Part shown: piece by piece, positions 31,926 through 42,002 of the stretch | Layout of the letters: every line of letters starts with the position of its first letter | Numbering within the stretch: the stretch's first letter is position 1 | DNA from: Aradus depressus | Taxonomy: Eukaryota > Arthropoda > Insecta > Hemiptera > Aradidae | Direction of reading: 5' to 3' | Length of the DNA stretch: 64,000 bases | Assembly (NCBI GenBank): GCA_963662175.1 | Contig: OY759224.1 | Span: forward strand, 10,094,550-10,158,549 | Position numbers and translations under genes: made by a program | Notes under the pieces: model-generated | The model's database searches: none | What the model was told of the DNA's origin: nothing | Seen by the model: the letters and a program-made list of their open reading frames with translations, nothing else

Positions 31926-32240
31926 CATAGCTTTCATTTTTTTTTTTTTTTTTTTTTTGGCAGAGTTCCTCCATAGATATCCTCGTTTAAGGTCTGTCGA
32001 ATCTACGTTGTATTCATTATTTTTTATTATTATTTATATACTAATTTTTTTTTCTTGTTTTTTTTTCTTTTATGTATGTTTATTAACATTTTATTTATTT
32101 ATTTCATTTATATATATTTTAAATATATTCAATTGTTATTGTTATTGTTATTGTTATTTGGTTTTCTTTCTCTCTATTATATTCCGCACAATGTGACCTG
32201 AGGAACGTGTCCCGACCCGAAGTACAAGAAAACAATCTAT
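31926..32240 (+). repeat. Rep-M copy ending in hammerhead-like motif
   Basis: Matches 40540-40745 reversed: GGCAGAGTTCCTCCATAG, a T-rich stretch, GTTATT repeats (32136-32158), and CACAATGTGACCTGAGGA. The end keeps CTGAGGA, but the GAAA position reads GAAG and the stem is poor, so this copy is the decayed one. Confidence 0.65.
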
Positions 32241-32340
32241 TTTTAGCCCCCTCGCAACAAACACCCCTCTAACGAACGCAGGCAATCAATTTGTCAACAT
32301 CAACAGATAAATTTACCTCTCCTAAGCGGACACTTACAAA
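32241..32340. mobile_element. Possible pogo/Tigger end relic
   Basis: CCTCGCAACAAACACCCCTC and ACCTCTCCTAAGCGGACAC have the wording of pogo-type ends with sub-terminal repeats; compare 33302-33367. Confidence 0.35.
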
Positions 32341-32376
32341 ACAATTAATTTGAAAAAAAGATTTTAGAAATATTGT

Positions 32377-32522
32377 CTATTTCAAAAGATATATAAAATA
32401 TATGGGAGTACTTTAAGTATTGCTATCATATTCAGCCACGACTTAACAAATACTGTATTTTGAAGATGGTATCAATACCGAAAGTACTCCCATATATTTT
32501 ATGTATCTTGTGAAATAGATAA
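32377..32522 (+). ncRNA. Hammerhead-like inverted repeat
   Basis: Arms run from about ATATATGGGAGTACT inward; the second arm is the better preserved. On the plus strand TTGAAGA (32460-32466), T, GGTA - ATCAA loop - TACC, then GAAA (32480-32483) gives one mismatch from CTGANGA - stem II - GAAA. Same family as 61770-61912. The left arm is degraded (TTTAAGTATTGC). Confidence 0.5.
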
Positions 32523-32738
32523 TGTTAAAAAAAAAAAACATTCGTTTCTTTTTATATTTTTTATTGAGTGTTTCACAATATCTCTGCGAAAATGTTAAGT
32601 ACCATACGTACCTACTGTGTGGTTTATTAACTTATAATCCATAATAACTATTATTATGTGTGTTTTGATTTATTGGTCGTTACCTATATATGTATGTATT
32701 ATTAAACATAAAAGTAAATTAAATGTTTTTTATGTTTA
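32523..32738. other. AT-rich spacer
   Basis: No feature. Confidence 0.5.
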
Positions 32739-32746
32739 CCTACGTA

Positions 32747-33274
32747 CAGGGGCGTATCCAGGATTTTGAGCAGGGGGGGAGGGGGGACAAGGCTACGAAG
32801 GTGGGGGTATAGACTCCCGGGGGCACAGCCCGCAGTTTCCCGTGGTTAGCGTTGCAGACTTTTTGTTATTAATTTGGGAGACTCGGACCTCTAGAAGCTC
32901 CCCCTGAGGTAACCACTGACTTTAATACTTAAGTTGACTTTACATGAGCAGCAAAAATTCAAAGCGCAGCAGCAGCAAATGCACGCTCTGTGCTTTTAGA
33001 ATTAAATGACTCACATCCAATACCGTGCATTTGCTGCTGCGCTTTGTATTTTTACTACTCATGTAAAATCAGCTTTAAGAGTATAAAGTATAACATAAAT
33101 GACGATTTTGAGCGAGGAAATGAAATGATCAAATTCATATATATTTAAATAAATGTAATATGACTTGTTTTGTACATGTACATTTATGTAACAGCTGATT
33201 GCTGATTTTTGTTTTTTTGCTCTGGCCAGGGGAAAGCACGCTCCCCCCCTGCCCCTCCCCCTGGCTACGCCCTG
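32747..33274 (+). mobile_element. Non-autonomous hAT element, 528 bp
   Basis: The left end is CAGGGGCGTATCCAGG; the right end CTGGCTACGCCCTG is its inverse with a 1-base gap. Flanks CCTACGTA (32739-32746) and CCTACATA (33275-33282) form an 8-bp duplication with one change. An inner inverted pair (about 32937-33070, CATGAGCAGCAAAAATTC versus its complement) gives a stem of roughly 45 bp. No transposase. Second copy at 6561-6962. Confidence 0.93.
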
Positions 33275-33301
33275 CCTACATACATATAAAGAAGTTTTTT
33301 T

Positions 33302-33367
33302 TTTAAACCCTCCTCAACGGAAAATTTTCTTGGTCCCGTGAATGTTTGTTGCAGAGGGGTTTAACTG
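33302..33367 (-). mobile_element. pogo/Tigger-type terminus
   Basis: Read on the minus strand: a TA then CAGTTAAACCCCTCTGCAAC, followed by CGGGACCAAGAAAATTTTCC and GTTGAGGAGGG. This is the classical pogo-family end with sub-terminal repeats. TA lies outside at 33368-33369. No opposite end was found. Confidence 0.5.
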
Positions 33368-33636
33368 TAGTAGGTAGTACAATATACCCTGAAGCTACGG
33401 TCCTGGATCGACTGTCCCCCATCTTCATCCGGTCCTGATCCTTGCACAGAAACATATTGCAGGATCTTTCTTTTATGTCCGATGTTTTATCTGGACTGTA
33501 ACTCTGCCCAAGGATGAAGTAGTAAAAAAAAACAGTATAAAATGAAAAGGAAGATTCCTTACGGAACATTAAAGAAGAAACAATATTAAGGTCGGGTTTG
33601 GTAGTAGTCCAAGAAGGACATTTGCAGAGATCACTG
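33368..33636. other. Unassigned
   Basis: A 117-codon minus-strand frame spans here and the terminus above; it has no known motif and overlaps repeats, so I do not call it. Confidence 0.4.
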
Positions 33637-34490
33637 ACAATGTACTTCCCCACCACGAATTAATCAAAGTTAGCGCTCTCCCTCCAAGATCAATCAACTG
33701 TTTGACGTTTCTCATACTAGAGACTAGCCGTAGATCGGCAGATATTGAGATTTCTGTGTTGAGCTCCCCTCTGGTTGCCCTTTTCTCTTCGGCCGATACC
33801 GTTGAAAATTAATAGGTATCATCATTATTATTTTTTTTTTTCTTTAACGGGTGCTTCGGTAAATCACCCGACCCGCAACTTCGTCGGGGAAGAGTTAGAA
33901 TTGTAGGTTGCGATGGGTGTCTGGGGGCGACAAGACTGGCCTATCCTAGGAGGCTGCTTCTACATGGCGGTCGCCAGGGGTAGGCTTTGGGCCTGGCCCA
34001 GCAATCGCCCCCGGCGCCGGGTCAAGAGGGCTTTTTCTGTTCCCTCCAGGAGGTGACGAACCGGGTGAACGCCGGGTAGTTGGACTCCATCATCAACTCC
34101 GGCAGGATCAATCCCAGATACGATCCTGTCGCGCGGATCAACTCCACCCTAGCCCTATCGTACAGCGGACAATCAAGAACCCCATGTCCTGAAGTCTCGA
34201 TGCCGCCACACGAACAGTTTGGGCTGTTCTTCCTCTTGAAGAAGAAGAGTTTGGAGTTGAAGTCGCCGTGACCCTAAAGTACCTGAGAATGTAGGCAAAC
34301 GTCGTTCGGCCATCGGAGGAGAGCGACCATCGCTGTTGCCACATATGTCATCATTATAGATCTTTGAATTTACATGTGAATTTTCGTGTTAATATGTTAA
34401 TCAAAACACCAGTTATTATAAGAATTTATGTGTTAATACCACCCAATCCTCACTTTTTCTTCGGCTGATTAGGTTGAAAATCAGTAGGTC
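33637..34490 (+). repeat. Rep-J copy split by a LINE
   Basis: 33637-33828 (AATGTACTTCCCCACCACG to GAAAATTAATAGGTATC) continues at 34348-34490 (GATCTTTGAATTTACATG, CGGCTGATTAGGTTGAAAAT). The break falls in the AATAGGTGTCGTCCTTATAG block, which is continuous in other copies. Confidence 0.8.
33829..34347 (-). pseudogene. R1/I-like LINE, 5'-truncated, C-terminus of ORF2
   Basis: The minus strand encodes SSDGRTTFAYILRYF, then, after a frameshift near 34270, GHGDFNSKLFFFKRKNSPNC and SCGGIETSGHGVLDCP, stopping at TGA 34024-34022. The C-x-C-x8-H-x4-C spacing and the preceding GHG-F block are typical of the zinc-knuckle end of R1- and I-type LINE proteins. A 3' UTR of about 190 bp ends in a poly-A tract (poly-T at 33831-33841 on the plus strand). 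TCATCATTAT is repeated at 33819-33828 and 34348-34357. GC content is far above the surroundings. Confidence 0.88.
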
Positions 34491-34605
34491 ATCCTTATGG
34501 GTAGGGATCTCTAATGAGTACCTGACATCGTACAGGCTCGGGACCATCGTTTAACGTCCCATCTAAAGGACGTCGTGCTTATGTCCACCTGAGTGATAAA
34601 ACAGC
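34491..34605 (-). mobile_element. SINE-1 fragments, rearranged
   Basis: 34494-34582 is body sequence on the minus strand; 34583-34605 (TTATGTCCACCTGAGTGA) is in plus orientation. The two are fused at GTCGTGCTTATGTCC, an inversion or deletion junction. Confidence 0.65.
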
Positions 34606-35205
34606 GAAATAATTACACACTTTATTATTCCATAAACGTAAAAATGCTCCAAAACAGCTGACATCACAGATAAAGAAGCATGTAGTTGTGTGTGTGCACG
34701 CTGCGCGCGCAACCGTCTGAAACACTTACGCATGCACATCAACGAGACTTACGGCTCTGACGTAGCCCCTACCGAGATGTTTACACATCAACAAATAATT
34801 TTTAGGGCGCCGGTAGCTCAGTGGTAGGCCTGCTTGTCTTCTGAGCTCAAGATCGTGGGTTCGAAACCCGACGGAGGCCCTTAGTTTATTTTGATGATGA
34901 TTTATTTTAATTATTTGATGGATGGGACGTTAAGCGATGGTCCCGAGCCTGAACGATGTCAGGTACTCGTTAAAGACCCCTACCCTAGGTGAATAAAAAT
35001 TTAGGGTAGGCAAAATTTAGGACTCCCACAGTAGAGTCGGGCTCAGGTCCACCAAAGTGACGAAAGAGTGCTCTGGTAGTAGGCGACATGACCTCGTAGT
35101 TAAAGCCCGGGCATGAGTCATAAAACCTGACCTAACCATATTTGAATAAACAAAAATCAATTAATATTTGAGTAGATTTATGAAAGAACTAAGCGGGAAG
35201 AGAGT
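34606..35205 (-). repeat. Rep-D copy split by SINE-1
   Basis: 34606-34803 and 35139-35205 together equal 20441-20638 reversed. Continuity at the 20.5 kb copy proves the SINE came later. Confidence 0.8.
34805..35137 (+). mobile_element. SINE-1 in Rep-D
   Basis: Head GGCGCCGGTAGCTCAGTGG, B box GGGTTCGAAACCC (matching the eukaryotic consensus best), a short deletion in the first body hairpin (TTATTTTGATGATGATT), and tail AAAACCTGACCTAACC. No clear target duplication. Confidence 0.92.
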
Positions 35206-35454
35206 TTAAACGATAAGAGATCCGAATGGTTTTTAAGAGGGAAAGGATTTAGAGCCTCAAGTTAACAATGGTTCAAGACTGGATCCAACATTAATCCAAG
35301 GATTGGTAGGAGGGGGGGGGGGGGGGGGGGGGGGGAGGCTGTAATGAGGGGGGACTAAGAAGCTCAGCTGAACACAAGGCGATCAGGACAAGGTGAGTAA
35401 TTACGAACAGGCCTCATCAAGATTTAGAATTAAAAGGAAATCCGGGGGAAAAAA
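35206..35454. other. Unassigned, with 24-G tract
   Basis: A run of 24 G lies at 35312-35335. No gene. Confidence 0.6.
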
Positions 35455-35600
35455 ATCTGTGAATAACCAATGTACTTCCCCAGATTAATTAATTAACTCT
35501 TCTCTCCGCCTCCAGAACCAGTAGATCGTCTACGTTAATATTCCACATTACAGCTCCTAAAACCTCATACTAAATGTGTCGATAAAATTGTTATATGGTT
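35455..35600 (+). repeat. Rep-J copy
   Basis: GTGAATAACCAATGTACTTC, then CCAGTAGATCG and AACCTCATACTAAATGTGTC. Confidence 0.7.
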
Positions 35601-35622
35601 TGATGTGTAAACATCTTAGCTC

Positions 35623-35738
35623 TTGGCCGAGACCTTTAGTTTATTTTATACGGGAGGTAAAATAAAGCGGGTTTCGAACCCGCGATCTTGAGCTCAGTAA
35701 GCAAGCGCGCATACCACTGAGCTACCACTAGCTCCCTC
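35623..35738 (-). mobile_element. SINE-1 head facing away from a body piece
   Basis: 35665-35738 is a tRNA-like head on the minus strand with good A and B boxes (CGGGTTTCGAACCCG). 35627-35664 is the next SINE segment (TTTAGTTTATTTTATACGGG) but on the plus strand. The normal head-to-body order is thus inverted at about 35664. Confidence 0.75.
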
Positions 35739-35937
35739 TATACTTGTGTGAGTAAATCTTTATTTACTATTTCCAAATAATGACACACACTGTCCAAAAA
35801 ATACTTGAAAACACAAAACTCTCTTTACATGTATATTATAAATAACAAACTAACCGTCTTAGTTTAAAAGAAAAATTAGTCACATTTTAAAGAGTGAATT
35901 TATTACTAAATACTAAAAGGAACTATTTACACTCAGA
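35739..35937. other. AT-rich spacer
   Basis: No feature. Confidence 0.5.
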
Positions 35938-36165
35938 GGCTCTTAGGTTTGTTATCTGGGAGGTGAAGGAGGTGCTGTCCTTCGGATGGGACGTTAAGCA
36001 ATGATCCCGAGCCTGTACGATGTCAGGTACTCGTTGTAGAGTGAATAAACCTAGAGAACTTTGGGAATCCCACAATTGAAATCAGGCTCATCTCTACCTG
36101 AGTGACGAAAGAGAGCTCTGGTAGTAGGCGATATGACTTCATAGTTAAAGTCCAGACATCAGCCA
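35938..36165 (+). mobile_element. SINE-1, worn, headless
   Basis: Starts GGCTCTTAGGTTTGTTATCT, the form of the body start shared with 37.2 and 60.6-60.8 kb and different from TTAGTTTATTTTATCT. It keeps CTTCGGATGGGACG and AGGTACTCGTTG. Confidence 0.75.
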
Positions 36166-36632
36166 TATTGAAACCCATTTAACATCTCAATTGGAGCCTT
36201 CAAATATTTCATGGTAATCACATTTCGTGACATGAAGTGTTAAAGCTTAGAAACATGAAATCATAATTTACAAATGACAAGATAGAATGTACAATAGGAC
36301 TTACGACATGATAATGGGCCTAACTGTTTCATTACGTTGTTTGAATGTCTGCCAACATAGATAATTTGAAGGAACTTTAATAACATATTTAGGATTGATG
36401 GAAATTTGCTTAATAAAACGATTCGAATTAAACTTCTCTTCAAGTGAAGCGGTTTGAGGCTTCCCTTAAATTTACCACTGGCTCTAACTTCATTTATAAC
36501 TGAATCTACAGTGCTGGGGCAACTATTGCTTGGGAAACTTACGTCTTGAAGGAAACTCAGTAATTTGATAAAGAAAAAATTGTGTATGAGGTTAGATAAG
36601 AGTAGAGGAAGAAATTCAAATTTCAATTTCTG
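36166..36632. other. Unassigned
   Basis: The minus strand stays open across 36261-36632 as a run-on of the Tigger frame, but its translation is not transposase-like. Nothing else seen. Confidence 0.4.
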
Positions 36633-36634
36633 TA

Positions 36635-36934
36635 CTGTAAACTCCCGATTATCCGCGGGATTGACTGGCGTGGATACCGCGGATAATCGAATTTCGCGGA
36701 TAAATTTTCTCAACACCATCTTGTCACAAAGTGATGCGTCGTCTTGCTCTTCAAGGTATTGAATAATGCTGTCAATGTGTCCTAATGCTGCATCACGTGC
36801 AGATGACTCACTGGTCAGGCGATTCACTCGCACGCTAAGTAAGCAAACATCTGCAGTGCCGCTAGTCGCGTCCAAAACTGCTCAAGCACACACTACAAAA
36901 GCTAAACCGCCCGCGGATAATCGAGAGTTTACTG
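36635..36934 (-). mobile_element. Tigger derivative, exactly 300 bp
   Basis: The right end read inward is CAGTAAACTCTCGATTATCC; the left end is CTGTAAACTCCCGATTATCC. TA flanks both sides (36633-36634, 36935-36936). The minus strand carries only the last part of a Tigger transposase, HIDSIIQYLEEQDDASLCDK then LRKFIREIR, running into the terminal repeat. CGCGGATAATCG recurs as sub-terminal repeats near 36679. A large internal deletion removed the rest. Different subfamily from the 18.5 kb element. Confidence 0.92.
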
Positions 36935-36954
36935 TATATACATATTTATTCGGT

Positions 36955-37130
36955 TATTCGGAAAAATAAAAGGAAGAAAGATTTTCGAATAACCAAACAT
37001 TGCTCATCTCTTTTTGAAAAAAGTATAACTCAAAGGAATTTCCTTAATGTCCTTCCCCACTTCCTGAAGACAGTAGAAACAATAAGAAAATTTAAACTTC
37101 AAATAAAAACGTTTATGTTAGTGGAAAGAT
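36955..37130 (+). repeat. Rep-N copy
   Basis: Matches 40815-40985 reversed: AAAAAAGTATAACTC, CTTCCCCACTTCCTGAAG and AGTAGAAACAATAAGAAAAT. Unknown class. Confidence 0.7.
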
Positions 37131-37157
37131 TCTATTTGTAAAAGAAATTTTTTTCAT

Positions 37158-37438
37158 ATAGCTCTTAGGTTTTTTATCTAGGAAACAACTAGGAAAAACC
37201 TTGAGAACGCCGTCCTTCGGATAGGATAGGACCGTCCTGTACGATGTCAGATACTCGTTAAATAACAAAAATGAATCTAAAAAAATGCCTAAGTGAATAA
37301 AAAAAGTACGGTAGCTAAAATTTAGGAGTCCCATTGTTAAGTCGGGCTCCGTCCACCAGTGACAAAAGAGCGCTATCGTAGTGGTGATATGTTAATGTGA
37401 TTTAAAGCCCGGGCATGAGTCACAATAACTAACTAAAA
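37158..37438 (+). mobile_element. SINE-1, worn, ATAACTAA tail
   Basis: CTCTTAGGTTTTTTATCT start, AACGCCGTCCTTCGGAT, and GCCCGGGCATGAGTCACAAT-AACTAACTA end. A segment of it (37257-37292, AATAACAAAAATGAATCTAA...) is repeated inverted at 37470-37507, outside the SINE. Confidence 0.78.
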
Positions 37439-37562
37439 CTCTAGTTGTAACATGTTAATGTTATTTAAACGTAGGCATTTTTTTAGATTTATTTTTGTTA
37501 TTTAAAACGTTTTAATTTATTTTCCCTTTAGTTTTAATTATTTTAGTATATATATATAAGCT
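37439..37562. other. AT-rich, inverted partner of SINE segment
   Basis: Contains TAGGCATTTTTTTAGATTTA, the inverse of 37266-37292. A 250-bp loop would separate the arms. Confidence 0.6.
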
Positions 37563-37862
37563 ATTGAGTTCGAAACCCGGCCGAGGTCCTTGTTTTATTC
37601 TATCTGGGAGGTAAAATAAAATTAAGCACGCCGTCCTTCGGATGGGACGTTAAGCGATGGTCCCGAGCCTGTACTAATTCAGGAACTCGTTAAATACTGT
37701 AAATAAGTACTGCCCTAGGTGAATAAAAAATCAGGGTAGGCAAAATTTAGGACTCCCACATTAAAGTAGGGCGCATGTCCACCAGAGTGACGAAAGAGCG
37801 CTCTGGTAGTAGGCGATATGACCTCGTAGTTAAAAGCCCGGAGATGATTCATAATAACTAAT
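37563..37862 (+). mobile_element. SINE-1, lacks A box, ATAACTAA tail
   Basis: Starts within the B box (GAGTTCGAAACCCGGCC) and runs to GATTCATAATAACTAA. It is a 5'-truncated or cut copy. Confidence 0.85.
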
Positions 37863-38129
37863 ACTAGCTATTATATATTTAGTATATATACGAGTATATA
37901 TATTTTAGTAACTAGCAGATGTACCGGGATTTACCAGGAGAAAGCTTGTTCCTACTAAAATGTTTATTACCACAATAATAAAAATTTATAAATTGACTTT
38001 TTAAAACTAATTTTCTTACTAGGATAATTATTTTATTGGTTCCATAAAGATAGTTGTGTGTTTTCTCCCCACATTTTGAGTTTGTCAAGTTTTCTTTTAG
38101 ACTGGTCGGGTCACCTGGAAAATAAAATA
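37863..38129. other. Unassigned; weak Helitron-end match
   Basis: AACTAGCAGATGTACCGGGA near 37911 resembles the reversed end of the 61.9-62.4 kb element (ACTAGCAGTAATACCCGG). No gene. Confidence 0.35.
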
Positions 38130-38366
38130 ATATATATTTTGTTCCGCCAAATCGGCCAAAGGGGATAGGGGTGAACTCAAAAATTCCACAATCAAATATC
38201 GTAATAACTGCCTTAATCTAATGAATGTATCGAAACAAAATTGACCTTGAGGATTCAGAAGCCATTTATGTAAGTCAAATATTGATTTTTAGACCTAACG
38301 GTCGATTGTTTTTGGAGGGAGAGCGAAAACAAAAATGATTATGGAGAAGTACATTTTTTATACATA
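38130..38366 (-). repeat. Rep-J copy
   Basis: CCGCCAAATCGGCCAAAGG, TAACTGCCTTAATCTAATGA, CCTAACGGTCGATTG and a TATGGAGAAGTACAT end. Confidence 0.75.
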
Positions 38367-38379
38367 TTTATGAATTAAG

Positions 38380-38725
38380 GTTAGGTTAGGTTTTATGACT
38401 CATGCCCGGGCTTTAACTACGAGGTCATATCGCCTACTACCAGAGCGCTCTTTCGTCACTCTGGTGGACATGAGCCCGACTCTACTGTGGGAGTCCTAAA
38501 TTTTGCCTACCCTAAATTTTTATTCATCTAGAGTAGGGGGTCTTTAACGAGTACCTGACATCGTACAGGCTCGGGACCATCGCTTAACGTCCCATCCGAA
38601 GGACGGCGTGCTTAAGTTTATTTTACCTCCCAGATAAAATAAACTAAGGGCCTCGGTCGGGCTACGAACCCACGACCTTGAGCTCAGAAGTCAAGCACGC
38701 ATATCACTGAGCTACCGGCGCCCTC
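38380..38725 (-). mobile_element. SINE-1, full length, 13-bp duplication
   Basis: TTTATGAATTAAG is repeated perfectly at 38367-38379 and 38726-38738. Complete A and B boxes and a TTAGGTTAGG end. It is about 346 bp with few changes, so a recent insertion; it lies against Rep-J. Confidence 0.97.
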
Positions 38726-38738
38726 TTTATGAATTAAG

Positions 38739-39060
38739 TATAACATGAAATGAAGTTGTTATTTTTCAAAGTAACAGGTACTTAGGTATTCAGTGAGAGT
38801 TGTTCCAGCAGACTAACGAATTACCATTTGAATACGATTGAGCTGTGAAAATCGTTATTTTCCAGAACACGCGTTTAGTCCCCCCCCCCCCCCCCCCCCT
38901 CAGATATTTAGCGTATTGTCTCCTACGTGACTCTTTCAATAACTTATATTTATCTCATATTTCTTTCTGTATTTTTACTTGTTCATACTTTTATTATAAT
39001 AAAAATGTTTGTGTGTATTTGATTGGAACATTGTGAACGCCTCAACTCAGAATCGATTGT
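38739..39060. other. Unassigned, with 20-C tract
   Basis: C run at 38880-38899; no gene. Confidence 0.6.
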
Positions 39061-39344
39061 AGGTTAGATTCGGTTTTATGACTCATGCCCGGGCTTTAAC
39101 TACGAGGTCATACTACCAGAGCGCTCTTTCGTCACCTAAATTTTGCCTACCCTAAATTTTTATTCACCTAGGGGTAGGGGTCTTTAACAAGTACCTGACA
39201 TCGTACAGGCTCGGGATCATCGCTTAACGTCCCATCCGAAGGACGGCGTGCTTGAGTTTATTTTACCTCCCAGATAAAATAAACTAAGGTCCACGTTCTT
39301 GAGCTCAGAAGACAAGCACGCATACCACTGAGCTACCGGCGCCC
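39061..39344 (-). mobile_element. SINE-1 with deletions, next to Rep-I
   Basis: The tail AGGTTAGATTCGGTTTTATG is altered, about 45 bp of body near the AGAGCGCTCT palindrome is missing, and the B box is lost (AAGGTCCACGTTCTTGAGC). Confidence 0.88.
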
Positions 39345-39735
39345 TAGCTATGAACTTGAGACTTGAATAGAAGATGTCACACATGCTTACTTACATTTGA
39401 ATACATTTTGGTCGAAATCGGACAAAATTTAGACCACTTTCCATCGAGAGCCAAATACATTTTACAAGATACCTCTTACGATTGTGACCTAACTAAAAAT
39501 CTTGTTGAATAAAAGTTGTAGATAAAATTAAGAAGCACATTTTATATTCGTTACATTTTTTCGTGGGTCGTACCGTTTAGGAGATAATTGCTGAAAACCG
39601 TACTAAATTGTCGTTTTGATACAAATATTTTTAGACGTTTCTTTCATTTACCCATAAACGGTTGGTCCTATCGGAAAAAGAACTGGTTACTAAAAAGTTT
39701 CTTATTAAATTTCCAAATGCTAATGTGTCCTCGAA
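39345..39735 (-). repeat. Rep-I copy
   Basis: Minus-strand relative of 12240-12640, starting at AGCTATGAACTTGAGACTTG. Includes CGGTTGGTCCTATCGG and TTTTTAGACGTTTC. Confidence 0.7.
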
Positions 39736-39852
39736 TTTGAATTAGAAACGAACAAACTTATGTCGCCACAAAAATTGTAAAATAAATGTTTATAGGATAT
39801 AATTCAAAGTAACGTTTTTATTATTTGTATTTTTCGGGTTTTCAACAAATGA
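39736..39852. other. Spacer
   Basis: No feature. Confidence 0.45.
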
Positions 39853-40119
39853 CTTACGTGTGGACTTTAACTACGAGGTCATATCGCCTACTTTCAAGCG
39901 ATTTTTCATCATTCAGGTGGACATGAGTCCGACTCTACTGTAGGAGTCCTAAATTTTGCTCACCCTAAATTTTTATTCACCTAGGGCAGGGATCGTTAAT
40001 GAGTACCTGACATCGTACATGCCCGGGACCATCGCTTAGCATCCCAACCGAAGGACGGCGTGCTTCACTTTATTTTACCTCCCAGATGAAATAAACCTCG
40101 GCAGGCTTTGTGAGCTCTC
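39853..40119 (-). mobile_element. SINE-1, worn, no tRNA-like head
   Basis: From ACTTTAACTACGAGGTCATA to CCTCCCAGATGAAATAAAC. The tail and head are gone. Confidence 0.85.
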
Positions 40120-40539
40120 TAACGAAGAAACAATTTTATTTATGTTTAGAATGAAAATGTCACATTGTGCTAACTTAGATCTGATTGAATTAGGACCACT
40201 TTATTTCGGGGCCTAAGTAAATTTCACATAATAATAACAATAATATTTATTTACGTTAAACCATAACATGGTAGTAGGATACGTCATAAAAATTTTTACA
40301 CTAAGGTAGCTTATCATTTAGATACATTAGATATCAACTCTTAGAGTCTGACTCACATGGATTAGAATTAACAATACTATTGAAAAATAAAAAGAAATGA
40401 ATAAATAAATTCTTGAAAATATGAGTACCTACAAAAATAATAATATTATACAGTATATAAAATATATATTAAATAGTAGATACATTTTTTGATTTAATTA
40501 AAATTAAGATAATAATTTTTGGTTACTTTTTCGGAAGTG
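40120..40539. other. No gene; short match to 31.1 kb
   Basis: TAGGATACGTCATAA near 40276 and neighbouring sequence match 31060-31160. Otherwise AT-rich. Confidence 0.45.
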
Positions 40540-40745
40540 ACTTTTTCACGATGACATTTCGGTACGTTCTTACGCCCCTTCCTCAGGTCACATTGTGCGA
40601 AATATAAAAAAGAGAAAGAAAACAACATAACAATAACAATTTTAAAATATATATACAATAAATAAATGAAAGAAAGAAATGAAATACTACTAAAAACCTA
40701 TGGAAGAACTCTGCCAAAAAAATAAAAATGAAAGCTATGTATCAA
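40540..40745 (-). ncRNA. Rep-M with complete hammerhead-like core
   Basis: On the minus strand CTGAGGA (40586-40580), AGGGGCGT - AAGA - ACGTACC (stem II, one mismatch and one wobble), then GAAA (40560-40557): a perfect match to the CTGANGA/GAAA consensus. Upstream on that strand is Rep-M sequence (CACAATGTGAC and a T-rich stretch), shared with 31926-32240. Stem III and the cleavage triplet cannot be assigned with confidence. Confidence 0.5.
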
Positions 40746-40814
40746 ATAATGTTTTTGAATATAAAACATGATTTTTTATTATTTTTGAACAGTGAGAAAA
40801 AAATTCTTTAAACG
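40746..40814. other. Spacer
   Basis: AT-rich, no feature. Confidence 0.4.
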
Positions 40815-40985
40815 AATATAAGGTTTTCTCTAATATAAACATTTTTAGTTGAAGTGTACATTTTCTTATTGTTTCTACTGACTTCAAGAAGTGGGGAAGG
40901 GCATTAAAGAAATTATGAACTTATGAGTTATACTTTTTTCAAAACGAGAGGACCGATGATTAGTTATTCGAAAATCATCTTTCTA
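40815..40985 (-). repeat. Rep-N copy
   Basis: Inverse of 36955-37130: ATTTTCTTATTGTTTCTACT, CTTCAAGAAGTGGGGAAGG, GTTATTCGAAAATC. Confidence 0.7.
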
Positions 40986-41423
40986 TTTTGTATCATAATC
41001 ATGATCTCATCAAAAATTTCCTCAAATAAAAGTTGTATACAAAACTAAAAACAGATTTTATGTAAAATAAAGTTTATCGGAAATCGTCGAAAATCGTCCT
41101 TTTGAAACGAGCTGGGGAAGTACATTGATTCATCTAAGACTTTCTTCTGATTGGGTTCTCAGTGGTATCGATATGGACAAGTAGGTCATGAGGCGTCACC
41201 GCTGGATGACCTAACAATGACGTTGGAAACAGGTGTAGGTGGTTCCGGTCTGCAAGGCGACCTTGTCTTATTTATAAGGCCACACAGGTTCCAGTTATAT
41301 TGTCACATAACCTTCAGGCTCTGCTGGTTATCAGCCTGCTCATATCAATTGTCTTAGTAGTCATTTCCGTTAGTAGTCCCCATTCATCGTTTTATTTATT
41401 ACTTTCCCTGTCGAAGTATATTT
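40986..41423. other. No recognised gene
   Basis: 41105-41135 has a Rep-J-like edge (GCTGGGGAAGTACATTG). 41150-41400 is richer in GC with no repeat match. A 68-codon plus frame has no recognised motif. Confidence 0.4.
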
Positions 41424-41452
41424 AGTTATTATTACTCATGCCCGGGCTTTAA
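41424..41452 (-). mobile_element. SINE-1 tail stub at Harbinger junction
   Basis: AGTTATTATTACTCATGCCC, then GGGCTTTAA: the ATAACTAA-type end, cut by the TTAA of the Harbinger element. Confidence 0.75.
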
Positions 41453-41686
41453 GGCGGGTATTACACTTTAAAAGTTCTTTGACAAAGATCTTTTATAAAA
41501 GAACTTTTACGATAAATGTGATATGTAGTATAATAGCTCGAATTTTATAAAATTTGTCTTTTATAAAAGTTCTTTTAACATAGTTTGCATTCTCATCCAA
41601 TATTTGATAAATGTTGTCTCTCCCACTCCTGCTTTCTTCACGTTGTACGCGTGCCGCGCGTGCGCATATCTCCCTCCCAAATCTAA

Positions 41687-41968
41687 TCAGATATTATTGG
41701 TGCCACCTTCAGAAGAAAGTAATCCAAGGTTTTTTTTATTCATCCTCAAATAGTTCAAGTAACTTTTTGTATCTTCCATGGACAGTTCTTTCAGTAAATT
41801 CTGATGAATGCTCATAAACTCGCGCCGCGCAACCCGAGGTCTTATCCACAAACATTTCTTTACATTATTATGTTTATTTTTTTCCGCCACAGCTATTGCT
41901 ATTGCAGCAGCCGCAAAAGCGACACAACAGTCACTTGCACACAACTTACTAGTACTGTCTTGAAACAA
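41687..41968 (-). pseudogene. Harbinger nuclease, N-terminal fragment
   Basis: 93 codons. The second half has the wording of the N-terminal region of PIF/Harbinger (HARBI1-like) nucleases: KKCLWIRPRVARREFMSIHQ, then NLLKELSMEDTKSYLNYLRM. The frame stops soon after, before any DDE catalytic residue. The alanine-rich start (VAFAAAAIAIAVAEK) is also common in such proteins. Non-functional. Confidence 0.85.
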
Positions 41969-42002
41969 AAAACTAAGATTTATAAAATATTTTACATAGT
42001 GT

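Noticed and set aside
31849..32196. 115-codon plus-strand frame rich in F, Y and I
   Set aside because: Translation of T-rich Rep-G/Rep-M sequence; low complexity.
33303..33656. 117-codon minus-strand frame as a gene
   Set aside because: It overlaps a pogo-type terminus and the edge of Rep-J and shows no known motif.
36261..36875. Longest open frame, 204 codons, as a gene
   Set aside because: Only its first third is meaningful, and that part is a Tigger transposase tail inside a 300-bp element. The rest runs into unrelated DNA.
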